DNA of 5,384 bases from an uncultured Collinsella sp. (GCA_902489855.1 CABUBS010000141.1:1-5384); one strand, 5' to 3'; shown: positions 1-4,994, counted from the stretch's first letter. Notes: a model not told the origin generated them from the letters alone. A program made the numbers and translations.

Positions 1-1031
1 GCTGCTGTTCCAAAACTCCGAGCGCATGGAGACGAGCCGGTGATGAGCGCCTGCGAGGCAATGATGGCCGCCACGGCCGAAAGCACGATGGCAAAGGGGC
101 GCAGGGGCTCGGGAAGCATCATATAGAACGGGTTGACGATATCCATCGCGAGCATCTGGGGGTTGGAGTTGTTGGCGAGCAGCCAAGCGCCCTGGCCCAG
201 ATAGTTAAGGATGAGGGCCGCCTTAACAAACGGCCAGGATGCGTAGATGTTGGCCTTGCCCACGTGGCCCATGTCTGAATAGAGCGCCTCGGCGCCGGTC
301 GTCGACAGGAAGACGAAGCCGAGCACCATGATGCCCGAGTGGTTGATGGGCGAGAACAGGAACATAATGCCGCGAATGGGGTTGAGCGCGCGCAAGATGG
401 ACAGGTTGCCGAGCATATTGAACAGGCCGGCGCCTGCCAGGAACAGGAACCACAGCGTCATGAGCGGGCCGAAGAGCTTGCCGATTGACGAGGTACCGGC
501 GCGCTGCATGGCAAACAGACCGCAGATAATGATGATGGTGATGATGATGACGTTGGTCTGGCCGTCGCCCAGCAGCGCATGGCCCCATTCGATGGTGCGT
601 AGACCCTCGATGGCTGTGGTGACCGTGACGGCGGGGGTGAGGATGCCGTCGGCGAGCAGCGCCGCGCCGCCGATCATGGCGGGCAGAATCAGCCATGGTG
701 CCACCTTGCGTACGAGGCTGAACAGGGCGAAGATGCCGCCTTCGTTGTGGTTGTCGGCCTTCATGGCGATTACCACGTACTTGACCGTGGTCACGAGCGT
801 CATGGTCCAGATGACGAGCGAAAGCGCGCCCAGGATCATGTCCTCGCTGACGGTACCGATGCCGCCGTTGTTGGCGACGATCGATTTCATGGTGTACATG
901 GGGCTCGTGCCGATGTCGCCATAGACGACGCCGAGCGTTACGAGCAGCATGCCAGCGGAGAGGGGGATGGCTCCGTGCCCGCCCTGCGCATGCTGGTCTT
1001 GGAGGCTTGCCTCCAGCTTGTTGTGTGCCAC
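1..1031 (-). CDS. kup: Kup/KUP-family potassium uptake transporter, N-terminal part (truncated by window edge)
   Basis: Membrane potassium importer of the KUP/HAK/KT family, which couples K+ uptake to protons. Counting from the GTG at 1031, the hallmark VYGDIGTSPMY lies at residues 36-46 (first helix). NHNEGGIFALFSLVRK follows at about 94-109, ADGILTPAVTVTTAIEGL at about 127-144, and TGAEALYSDMGHVGK at about 245-259, followed by more hydrophobic helices to about residue 333. All are family signatures. Family members are about 620-690 residues, so half is missing, including the cytoplasmic C-terminus. I prefer the GTG at 1031 because AAGGGAG (1037-1043) sits 5 nt upstream; an in-frame ATG at 1049 with a weaker AGAGG is the alternative and adds six residues. 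The last ~33 bases (1-34) do not read as Kup in this frame: after ITGS the expected F-T-L-V-S-E-A motif is broken. It lies downstream of the exporter gene on the same strand with a 227-bp gap. Confidence 0.93.
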   Translation of the reverse strand, partial: MAHNKLEASLQDQHAQGGHGAIPLSAGMLLVTLGVVYGDIGTSPMYTMKSIVANNGGIGTVSEDMILGALSLVIWTMTLVTTVKYVVIAMKADNHNEGGIFALFSLVRKVAPWLILPAMIGGAALLADGILTPAVTVTTAIEGLRTIEWGHALLGDGQTNVIIITIIIICGLFAMQRAGTSSIGKLFGPLMTLWFLFLAGAGLFNMLGNLSILRALNPIRGIMFLFSPINHSGIMVLGFVFLSTTGAEALYSDMGHVGKANIYASWPFVKAALILNYLGQGAWLLANNSNPQMLAMDIVNPFYMMLPEPLRPFAIVLSAVAAIIASQALITGSSPCARSFGTA

Positions 1032-1086
1032 GTGGACTCCCTTAGACATCTGGCCTCTGCAAAGAGCAGCAGACCTTTATGCCATC

Positions 1087-1092
1087 TTTATA
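1087..1092 (-). promoter_or_regulatory. possible -10 box for the kup gene
   Basis: On the minus strand this reads TATAAA, a four- to five-base match to the bacterial -10 consensus, within an AT-rich patch of an otherwise GC-rich region. It is 55-60 bp upstream of the chosen kup start. No convincing -35 hexamer is visible at 16-18 bp, so this is only a candidate. Confidence 0.3.
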
Positions 1093-1106
1093 CATATAAG
1101 AGCAGT

Positions 1107-1136
1107 TTGGCACATTGGGGTGTTTTAGACAATAAT
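1107..1136 (+). promoter_or_regulatory. plus-strand sigma-70-like promoter candidate between two minus-strand genes
   Basis: TTGGCA (1107-1112, 5/6 match to TTGACA) is followed after 18 bp by AATAAT (1131-1136, 5/6 match to TATAAT). Predicted transcription would start near 1143 and run away from kup, toward the 3' end of the exporter gene. No plus-strand protein gene follows before 2289, so if it is active it would drive a non-coding or antisense RNA. The match could be chance in an AT-rich patch. Confidence 0.35.
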
Positions 1137-1142
1137 CCCCAT

Positions 1143-1260
1143 CTGGGGAGCAGTTGTTTGCGCAGATAGCATTTCAAAGCAGGAGCACTTCCGGCTGTGT
1201 GGTTTGCTGCAATGTGATAACCGCGGACGCGCCCCTGCTTTGAGCTGAAGAGGGGCTTTT
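1143..1260 (+). ncRNA. candidate small RNA in the kup-exporter gap
   Basis: This is bounded by a promoter-like pair (1107-1136) and a hairpin with a T tract (1231-1260), giving a predicted transcript of about 118 nt. A perfect 10-bp inverted repeat, TCAAAGCAGG (1174-1183) with CCTGCTTTGA (1234-1243), would fold the middle into one domain. Inside it, GGTT (1201-1204) and AACC (1219-1222) can also pair. The 3' arm of the long repeat overlaps the 5' arm of the terminator stem, so the two folds exclude each other, as in attenuators. No open reading frame with an SD is seen here. It would be antisense to any transcript running from the exporter into kup. It matches no known RNA family that I recognise. 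Existence is inferred from layout only. Confidence 0.27.
1231..1260 (+). terminator. intrinsic terminator oriented on the plus strand
   Basis: GCCCCT (1231-1236) and CTT (1238-1240, one bulged G between) pair with AAG (1248-1250) and AGGGGC (1251-1256) around a TGAGCTG loop. TTTT follows at 1257-1260. The T tract is on the plus strand and overlaps the stop codon of the minus-strand exporter. Read on the minus strand the stem is followed by GCGTCC, not U-rich, so it should stop exporter transcription poorly. It most likely ends plus-strand transcription, or simply acts as a hairpin at the exporter mRNA 3' end. Confidence 0.5.
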
Positions 1261-2170
1261 AAGCACGTGCTGCCTCGGCGATGCCAGCCTTGGCGTTTGC
1301 GCGTTTGCCGGCGAGTTCGCAAAAAATCGCGCCGCCGATGATAAGCGCGGCGCCCATCAGGCGGACCGGTGTTATGACTTCACCCAAAAGGGCGGCCGAG
1401 AACACGACCGCCGAAAGCGGCTCGAGGTAGCCGACGACGGCGACGGTCTGGACGGGCAGCTTGGCGACGGCGCTAAAGTAGAGCAGGCAACCAATGCCGG
1501 TGTTGACGACGCCGAGCATAGCGACGGCGCGCCAATCAATGCTGGCGGCGACGCCGGCGGACAGGAACGAGGGAGCGCCCTGCGTGATGAGCGTGAGGGC
1601 CAGTGCGGTCACAAAGGCGGCGCTCACTTGGAGTGCGGAGTTCTCGAGGCCCTCGATGTGCGGCGCACCCTTGCTGGCGATGACCATCAATGCATAGCAG
1701 AAGGCCGAGGCGATTCCACAGACGATGCCCGCAATGGGCATATTGCCGCCTAGACCTTGCGCTGCAATGAGAAAAGCACCACAAGCAACGGCGACAAAGC
1801 CGGCGATTTTGCCGCCGGTCAGCTTTTCGCCAAAAATGAGCGGGGAGAGGGCCATAACGATGATGGGGCCACAGTAATACAACAGCGAGGAGATACCAAC
1901 GCCGATCGTCTGATAGGCGCGGAACAGGAAAATCCAGCTGGCGCCCAGCGCGGCGCCCGAGACGATGAGCGCTGCGGCCTCGCGGGGGCGAGACGGAGCC
2001 TGCAGGTTATGGCGCTTGGTTATGAAGAGGATGGCGGCAAGGGTGAGAGCGCCCAAAAACGTGCGCAACAGTACGATATCGGAGCTCGGCAGCGCGATGG
2101 CAGCGGCGATGATGCCGTTAGAGCCAAACAACAGTAATGCTGCTAAGTATGTAAACAGTCCGTTGTTCAT
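1259..2170 (-). CDS. EamA/DMT-family transporter, ten-helix metabolite exporter
   Basis: Inner-membrane permease of the drug/metabolite transporter superfamily; relatives export amino acids or other small metabolites, and the substrate cannot be read from the sequence. The 303-residue protein has the usual length and two repeated EamA halves, roughly residues 4-136 and 147-287, each with about five hydrophobic helices. Typical features are FGSNGIIAA near the N-terminus, LLYYCGPIIVMALSPLIFGEK at the end of half one, and VVGYLEPLSAVVFSAALLGE at the matching place in half two (the P-L-x-x-x-x-x-x-x-x-GE pattern). The C-terminus is Ala/Lys/Arg-rich and short. The ATG at 2170 is preceded by GAGGGGA (2180-2186) at 9 nt spacing, which supports this start. 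It is divergent from a LysR-type gene across 118 bp carrying a LysR-box palindrome, so control by that regulator is likely. Confidence 0.9.
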   Translation of the reverse strand: MNNGLFTYLAALLLFGSNGIIAAAIALPSSDIVLLRTFLGALTLAAILFITKRHNLQAPSRPREAAALIVSGAALGASWIFLFRAYQTIGVGISSLLYYCGPIIVMALSPLIFGEKLTGGKIAGFVAVACGAFLIAAQGLGGNMPIAGIVCGIASAFCYALMVIASKGAPHIEGLENSALQVSAAFVTALALTLITQGAPSFLSAGVAASIDWRAVAMLGVVNTGIGCLLYFSAVAKLPVQTVAVVGYLEPLSAVVFSAALLGEVITPVRLMGAALIIGGAIFCELAGKRANAKAGIAEAARA

Positions 2171-2199
2171 GCGCTGACATCCCCTCTATATCCGAGCAT

Positions 2200-2216
2200 G
2201 TTCACTATGGGTGAAC
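2200..2216. promoter_or_regulatory. LysR-box palindrome in the divergent exporter/regulator promoter
   Basis: GTTCAC (2200-2205) and GTGAAC (2211-2216) form a perfect 6-bp inverted repeat with a 5-bp spacer TATGG. T2202 and A2214 fit the T-N11-A pattern typical of LysR-type binding sites. It sits 30 bp upstream of the exporter start and ends 21 bp before the regulator's TATAAT, so one bound site could act on both genes. Binding is inferred. Confidence 0.6.
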
Positions 2217-2237
2217 TGGCTTTAGAAGAAAAGCGAA

Positions 2238-2243
2238 TATAAT
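2238..2243 (+). promoter_or_regulatory. -10 box of the LysR-type regulator gene
   Basis: A perfect TATAAT lies 45 bp upstream of the GTG start, preceding an expected transcription start near 2250. The region 16-17 bp upstream (about 2215-2221, CTGGCT) is a poor -35, which suits a promoter that depends on a regulator bound at the adjacent palindrome. Confidence 0.55.
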
Positions 2244-2288
2244 GCATGGATAACATGACAAAGACTCATGCAAAGGTGGAGGGGTGCC

Positions 2289-3146
2289 GTGGAAACGAAT
2301 ATTCAAAAGATGCAGGTGCTGCTCGAGACCGTGCGTGCCGGCAGTTTTACGCGCGCCGCCGAGCGCCTGAGCTATTCGCAGTCGGGCGTGAGCCGTATGG
2401 TGGCCGATCTCGAGGCCGACTGGGGCTTTAAAGTGCTCGATAGAAGCCGCGAGGGCGTAGTGCTTTCTGCCGATGGGCGGCAAATTATGCCGGCGGTCGA
2501 GGCGTTATGCGAGGAATTTGTTCGTTTGCAGCGACGGGTGGATGAGATGCGTGGGCTCATGCGCGGCAAAATCTGCATCGGTACGTTTTCGAGTGTGGCG
2601 ACCCACGTGCTGCCGCCGGTGATTGCGCGCTTTCGTGCCGATTACCCGGATGTCGATTACGAGCTACTGATGGGCGATTACTCGGAGATTGAGCAATGGG
2701 TGGCGGAAGGGCGCTGCGACCTGGGCTTTATCCCGCGTGAGCCACGAGAAAACGGCATGGCATCGCGGTCTTTGGTGCGTGATGAGCTGATGGCGGTGGT
2801 GCCAGCAGATTCGTTGCTTGCCGCGGCGGAGGTCGTCTCTCTTGTCGATTTGGCAAACGAGCAGTTTATTCTGCTGGAACGAGGTACCGATGACGAGATT
2901 ACGCCGCTGTTCCGTCAGGCGGGGCTGACGGCGCGCTCCAAGCTGTCGACCTGGGATGACTATGCGATTATGGCTATGGTCGAGGACGGCCTGGGCGTGA
3001 GCATTCTTCCGGCGCTCATCTTGCGTCGCTGCCAGTTCGATGTTGCCGTGCGTCCGCTCGAAGGGCATCCCCATCGGCAGATCAACGCCATATATCGAAC
3101 GGCCGATGTTTCGCTTGCCGCCGCTCGATTCCTTGAATACCTCTAA
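2289..3146 (+). CDS. LysR-type transcriptional regulator
   Basis: DNA-binding regulator with the standard LysR layout and usual length (285 residues). The winged helix-turn-helix lies at about residues 5-65, with the HTH proper near 18-37 (GSFTRAAERLSYSQSGVSRM), then a linker helix at about 66-92. The effector-binding domain follows from about 95 to the end, beginning GKICIGTFSSVATHVLPPVI and containing GRCDLGFI and the late VEDGLGVSILPALI motif typical of the second lobe. I chose the GTG at 2289 because GGAGG (2278-2282) lies 6 nt upstream and the protein then starts METNIQKMQVLL as LysR proteins do; an in-frame ATG at 2268 would only add seven residues that do not look like LysR. The gene is divergent from an EamA exporter, the classical arrangement in which a LysR protein senses a metabolite, controls the exporter and represses itself. 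The ligand is unknown. Confidence 0.92.
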   Translation: METNIQKMQVLLETVRAGSFTRAAERLSYSQSGVSRMVADLEADWGFKVLDRSREGVVLSADGRQIMPAVEALCEEFVRLQRRVDEMRGLMRGKICIGTFSSVATHVLPPVIARFRADYPDVDYELLMGDYSEIEQWVAEGRCDLGFIPREPRENGMASRSLVRDELMAVVPADSLLAAAEVVSLVDLANEQFILLERGTDDEITPLFRQAGLTARSKLSTWDDYAIMAMVEDGLGVSILPALILRRCQFDVAVRPLEGHPHRQINAIYRTADVSLAAARFLEYL

Positions 3147-3205
3147 ATGAGCGCACACCGTTGTCGCTTTGGGATAAATCTCGAGGTTTGGCTCATTTTA
3201 TTTTT
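3145..3205 (+). terminator. weak, large-loop terminator candidate after the LysR-type gene
   Basis: AAATGAGC (3145-3152, starting inside the stop codon) is complementary to GCTCATTT (3191-3198), and a T-rich run follows to 3205. The 38-nt loop, which contains a weak inner hairpin AAATC/GGTTT at 3176-3189, is much larger than in efficient intrinsic terminators. A second AAATGAG at 3220-3226 could compete for the same strand. Some read-through into the aminotransferase gene is therefore possible. Confidence 0.3.
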
Positions 3206-3222
3206 GAAATTGAACTTTCAAA
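3203..3222. promoter_or_regulatory. operator-like inverted repeat 1 upstream of the HTH-aminotransferase gene
   Basis: TTTGAAA (3203-3209) and TTTCAAA (3216-3222) form a perfect 7-bp inverted repeat around TTGAAC. Within it TTGAA-CT-TTCAA (3210-3221) is also a palindrome, and AAATTGAACTT (3207-3217) is copy 1 of a motif found three times in this gap. It covers the expected -35 region of the -10 box at 3236-3241. Confidence 0.55.
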
Positions 3223-3235
3223 TGAGGTGCCGCGC

Positions 3236-3241
3236 TATACT
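3236..3241 (+). promoter_or_regulatory. -10 box candidate for the HTH-aminotransferase gene
   Basis: TATACT is a 5/6 match to TATAAT. The -35 position at about 3213-3218 is poor and lies inside inverted repeat 1, consistent with control by a protein bound there. Transcription would start near 3248, placing inverted repeat 2 at the very 5' end of the mRNA. A second option, TTGAAC (3252-3257) with TATAAA (3277-3282) at 19 bp, is weaker because of spacing. Confidence 0.4.
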
Positions 3242-3249
3242 GCTTGCTA

Positions 3250-3269
3250 AATTGAACTTCGGTTCAATT
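3250..3269. promoter_or_regulatory. operator-like palindrome 2, also a UUCG hairpin in RNA
   Basis: AATTGAAC (3250-3257) and GTTCAATT (3262-3269) are perfect 8-bp inverted arms around TTCG. As DNA it resembles a dimer site for a small HTH repressor. As RNA it would form an 8-bp hairpin capped by the extra-stable C(UUCG)G tetraloop. It contains copy 2 of the AAATTGAACTT motif (3249-3259). There is no T tract behind it, so it is not a terminator. Confidence 0.65.
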
Positions 3270-3279
3270 CGTGTTCTAT

Positions 3280-3291
3280 AAATTGAACTTT
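3280..3291 (+). repeat. third copy of the AAATTGAACTT motif
   Basis: AAATTGAACTTT repeats the motif at 3207 and 3249. Copy starts are 42 and 31 bp apart, close to four and three helical turns, so all three would face one side of the helix. This copy lacks a matching inverted arm and ends 6 bp before the SD of the downstream gene, so a protein bound here could also impede transcription start or elongation. Confidence 0.6.
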
Positions 3292-3297
3292 GCCAGC

Positions 3298-3304
3298 AAG
3301 GAGG
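3298..3304 (+). promoter_or_regulatory. ribosome binding site that decides the GTG start at 3310
   Basis: AAGGAGG is a near-perfect SD, 5 nt before GTG 3310. The alternative upstream in-frame GTG at 3271 has only the palindrome behind it and no SD, so the longer 519-residue reading is unlikely. Confidence 0.85.
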
Positions 3305-3309
3305 TTCTA

Positions 3310-4830
3310 GTGGCCCAAGAGACGTTTAGCGATCGCCTGCGACAGGCTATGTCCGATCGCGACGTTCGACAGTCGGACGTGATTCGTGCATCGGAGATGC
3401 TCGGCAAAAAACTCGGCAAGAGTCAGATGAGCCAATATGTGAGCGGCAAGACGATCCCGCGGCGCGATGTGGCAGAGCTGCTCGCCCGTATTTTGGAGGT
3501 CGATGTTACCTGGCTGCTCGCCGGTGACGCCGATCAAGGCGAGACATCATCGCCCCGCAACGATTCCAAGCCCGAACACCATCCCTCAGCTCAAATTGCA
3601 AGGAGCACCACCATGCGTACTTTTTCTAAATCCACCAAGCTCGATAACGTCCTGTATGACGTGCGCGGTCCCGTCGTCGACGAGGCCGCCCGTATGGAGG
3701 ACGAGGGCGAGCGCATCCTCAAGCTCAATATCGGCAACCCGGCGCCCTTCGGTTTCCGCACGCCCGATGAGGTCATCAAGGACATGCGCCAGCAGCTGCC
3801 CGACTGCGAAGGCTATTCCAACTCGCGTGGCCTGTTCTCCGCGCGCAAGGCGATCATGCAGTATTCGCAGATCAAGGGCTTGCCCAACGTTCAGATGGAG
3901 CATATCTACACAGGCAACGGCGTATCCGAGCTCATTCAGCTTTCGATGAACGCGCTGCTCGACAACGGCGACGAGATTCTGATCCCCAGCCCCGACTATC
4001 CGCTCTGGACGGCGTGCGCAACCCTTGCCGGCGGTCATCCCGTGCACTATCTGTGCGATGAGCAGGCGGATTGGTATCCCGACCTGGAGGATATGGAGTC
4101 CAAGATCACGAGCGCGACCAAAGCCCTCGTCATCATCAACCCCAACAACCCCACGGGTTCCGTCTATCCGCGCGAGGTGCTCGAGGGCATCGTCGAGGTT
4201 GCACGCAGGCATCAGCTGATGATCTTTGCCGATGAGATCTACGACCGCCTGTGCATGGACGGTTACGAGCACGTCTCGATTGCCTCGCTCGCTCCTGATC
4301 TGCCCTGCGTCACCTTTAGCGGCCTTTCCAAGTCGCACATGATCGCGGGCTATCGTATTGGCTGGATGGTGCTTTCGGGCAACCAGCGCTGCATGAGCGA
4401 CTTCATCATGGGCATTAACATGCTCTCCAACATGCGCCTGTGCTCCAACGTGCCGGCTCAGTCGATCGTTCAGACGGCACTCGGTGGTCATCAGTCCGTT
4501 AACGACTACATCCGTCCCGGCGGCCGCGTCTACGAGCAGCGCAACTTTGTGTATGAGGCGCTCAACAAGATTGACGGCATCTCGGTGGTTAAGCCGCGCG
4601 CGGCGTTCTACATCTTCCCCAAGATGGATGTGAAGAAGTTCAACATCACCGATGACGAGCAGTTCGCCCTTGACCTGCTGCACGAGAAGAAGATCCTGAT
4701 CACGCGCGGCGGCGGCTTTAACTGGGCTGAGCCCGACCACTTCCGTATCGTGTACCTGCCGCGCATGGAAGTGCTCAAAGAGTCCCTCGAAGACCTCGCC
4801 GACTTCTTTGACCATTACCGCCAGGCGTAA
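3310..4830 (+). CDS. alaA: XRE-type HTH domain fused to AlaA-like alanine aminotransferase
   Basis: The protein is 506 residues from the GTG at 3310. Residues 1-72 form a Cro/CI-type HTH domain: FSDRLRQAM, then SQMSQYVSGKTIPRRDVAELL and VDVTWLLAGD, typical of XRE regulators. Residues 73-101 are a Pro/Ser/His-rich linker. Residues 102-506 are a complete fold-type I PLP enzyme that closely follows E. coli AlaA (glutamate-pyruvate transaminase, alanine synthesis). It has the same 405-residue length and recognisable blocks LDNVLYDVRGPV, LKLNIGNPAPFGF, IINPNNPTG, FADEIYD and SNMRLCSNVPAQ. In AlaA numbering, Lys240 in GLSK is the PLP lysine, Asp207 and Tyr210 bind the cofactor ring, Arg378 should hold the substrate carboxylate, and Tyr15, Arg18 and Tyr129 are kept. 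It should make alanine from pyruvate and glutamate in the cytoplasm. The HTH implies DNA binding, probably to the palindromes just upstream. The enzymatic half is certain; the regulatory role of the fusion is inferred. A strong terminator follows. Confidence 0.93.
   Translation: MAQETFSDRLRQAMSDRDVRQSDVIRASEMLGKKLGKSQMSQYVSGKTIPRRDVAELLARILEVDVTWLLAGDADQGETSSPRNDSKPEHHPSAQIARSTTMRTFSKSTKLDNVLYDVRGPVVDEAARMEDEGERILKLNIGNPAPFGFRTPDEVIKDMRQQLPDCEGYSNSRGLFSARKAIMQYSQIKGLPNVQMEHIYTGNGVSELIQLSMNALLDNGDEILIPSPDYPLWTACATLAGGHPVHYLCDEQADWYPDLEDMESKITSATKALVIINPNNPTGSVYPREVLEGIVEVARRHQLMIFADEIYDRLCMDGYEHVSIASLAPDLPCVTFSGLSKSHMIAGYRIGWMVLSGNQRCMSDFIMGINMLSNMRLCSNVPAQSIVQTALGGHQSVNDYIRPGGRVYEQRNFVYEALNKIDGISVVKPRAAFYIFPKMDVKKFNITDDEQFALDLLHEKKILITRGGGFNWAEPDHFRIVYLPRMEVLKESLEDLADFFDHYRQA
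3600..3615 (+). promoter_or_regulatory. internal ribosome binding site and ATG at the start of the aminotransferase domain
   Basis: AAGGAG (3600-3605), a 7-nt spacer CACCACC, and ATG (3613-3615) make a textbook translation start inside the fused frame. Starting here gives a 405-residue protein beginning MRTFSKSTKLDNVLYD, aligned with the natural N-terminus of AlaA. Either the gene makes two products (HTH-enzyme fusion and free enzyme), or this is the relic of a once separate gene. Use in the cell is not shown by sequence. Confidence 0.6.
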
Positions 4831-4851
4831 CGGCAAAGGTAGCCTGTAATG

Positions 4852-4889
4852 AAACGGTCGGCCCGCAACGGATGCGGGCCGACCGTTTT
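4852..4889 (+). terminator. strong intrinsic terminator after the HTH-aminotransferase gene
   Basis: A perfect 16-bp stem (4852-4867 with 4873-4888) is capped by a 5-nt loop ACGGA. The stem is GC-rich (core CGGTCGGCCCGC), its 3' arm ends in TTT, and TTTTCTGTCT follows from 4886. It starts 22 bp after the stop codon. Because the 5' arm begins with AAA, it may work weakly in both directions. Confidence 0.9.
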
Positions 4890-4958
4890 CTGTCTAAGCC
4901 CGTGCTGTTAGCGCTTGTCTCGTTGAGCGGGCGAGGTTCGCGCGTGAGCGGCTAGTTC

Positions 4959-4975
4959 TATTCCAAAATGGAATA
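4959..4975. promoter_or_regulatory. TATTCCA-AAA-TGGAATA palindrome upstream of the amidohydrolase gene
   Basis: Perfect 7-bp arms surround a 3-bp spacer. An extra TGGAAT half-site lies at 4990-4995, exactly 21 bp (two helical turns) after the TGGAAT at 4969-4974. Relative to a transcription start near 5031, the palindrome centres around -64 and the half-site around -39, the positions typical for activator binding. The regulator is not in this window. Confidence 0.5.
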
Positions 4976-4994
4976 CAATGGGCTTAAGCTGGAA

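Noticed and set aside
528..551. ATGATG-type trinucleotide repeat
   Set aside because: It encodes an Ile-rich membrane helix of Kup in the correct frame, so it needs no separate explanation.
223..696. 157-codon minus-strand frame with a run of eight histidines
   Set aside because: The His run is the out-of-frame reading of ATC/ATT codons for an Ile-rich transmembrane helix of Kup (about 528-560). There is no independent gene evidence.
328..1169. Open plus-strand frames opposite kup (328-924 and 747-1169)
   Set aside because: Both are antisense to conserved Kup sequence, with Met/Ser- or Arg/His-rich, low-information proteins and no SD.
1050..1258. Cyclic di-AMP (ydaO-type) riboswitch in the kup leader
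   Set aside because: Such riboswitches often precede K+ transporter genes, so I looked for the conserved GGGGACC, GGGGTGAATC and CAGCTAACC blocks on the minus strand. They are not there; the only similar piece (TTGGGGTG at 1115) is on the opposite strand.
1195..1260. T-box-like element: ATAACCGCGG followed by a GCCCCT...AGGGGC hairpin and T tract
   Set aside because: It resembles the T-box core ACCGCG before a terminator, but the UGGN part is wrong (GTGATAACC), there is too little room for Stem I, and no plus-strand gene follows.
3271..3309. Upstream GTG start for the HTH-aminotransferase (13 extra residues)
   Set aside because: There is no SD, and the extra codons are simply the operator repeat. 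The GTG at 3310 has AAGGAGG at ideal spacing.
3586..4836. 416-codon open frame on the minus strand opposite the aminotransferase
   Set aside because: It lies antisense to a clearly recognisable AlaA coding sequence, has no SD, and its protein shows no known motif. It is a shadow caused by GC-rich codon bias.
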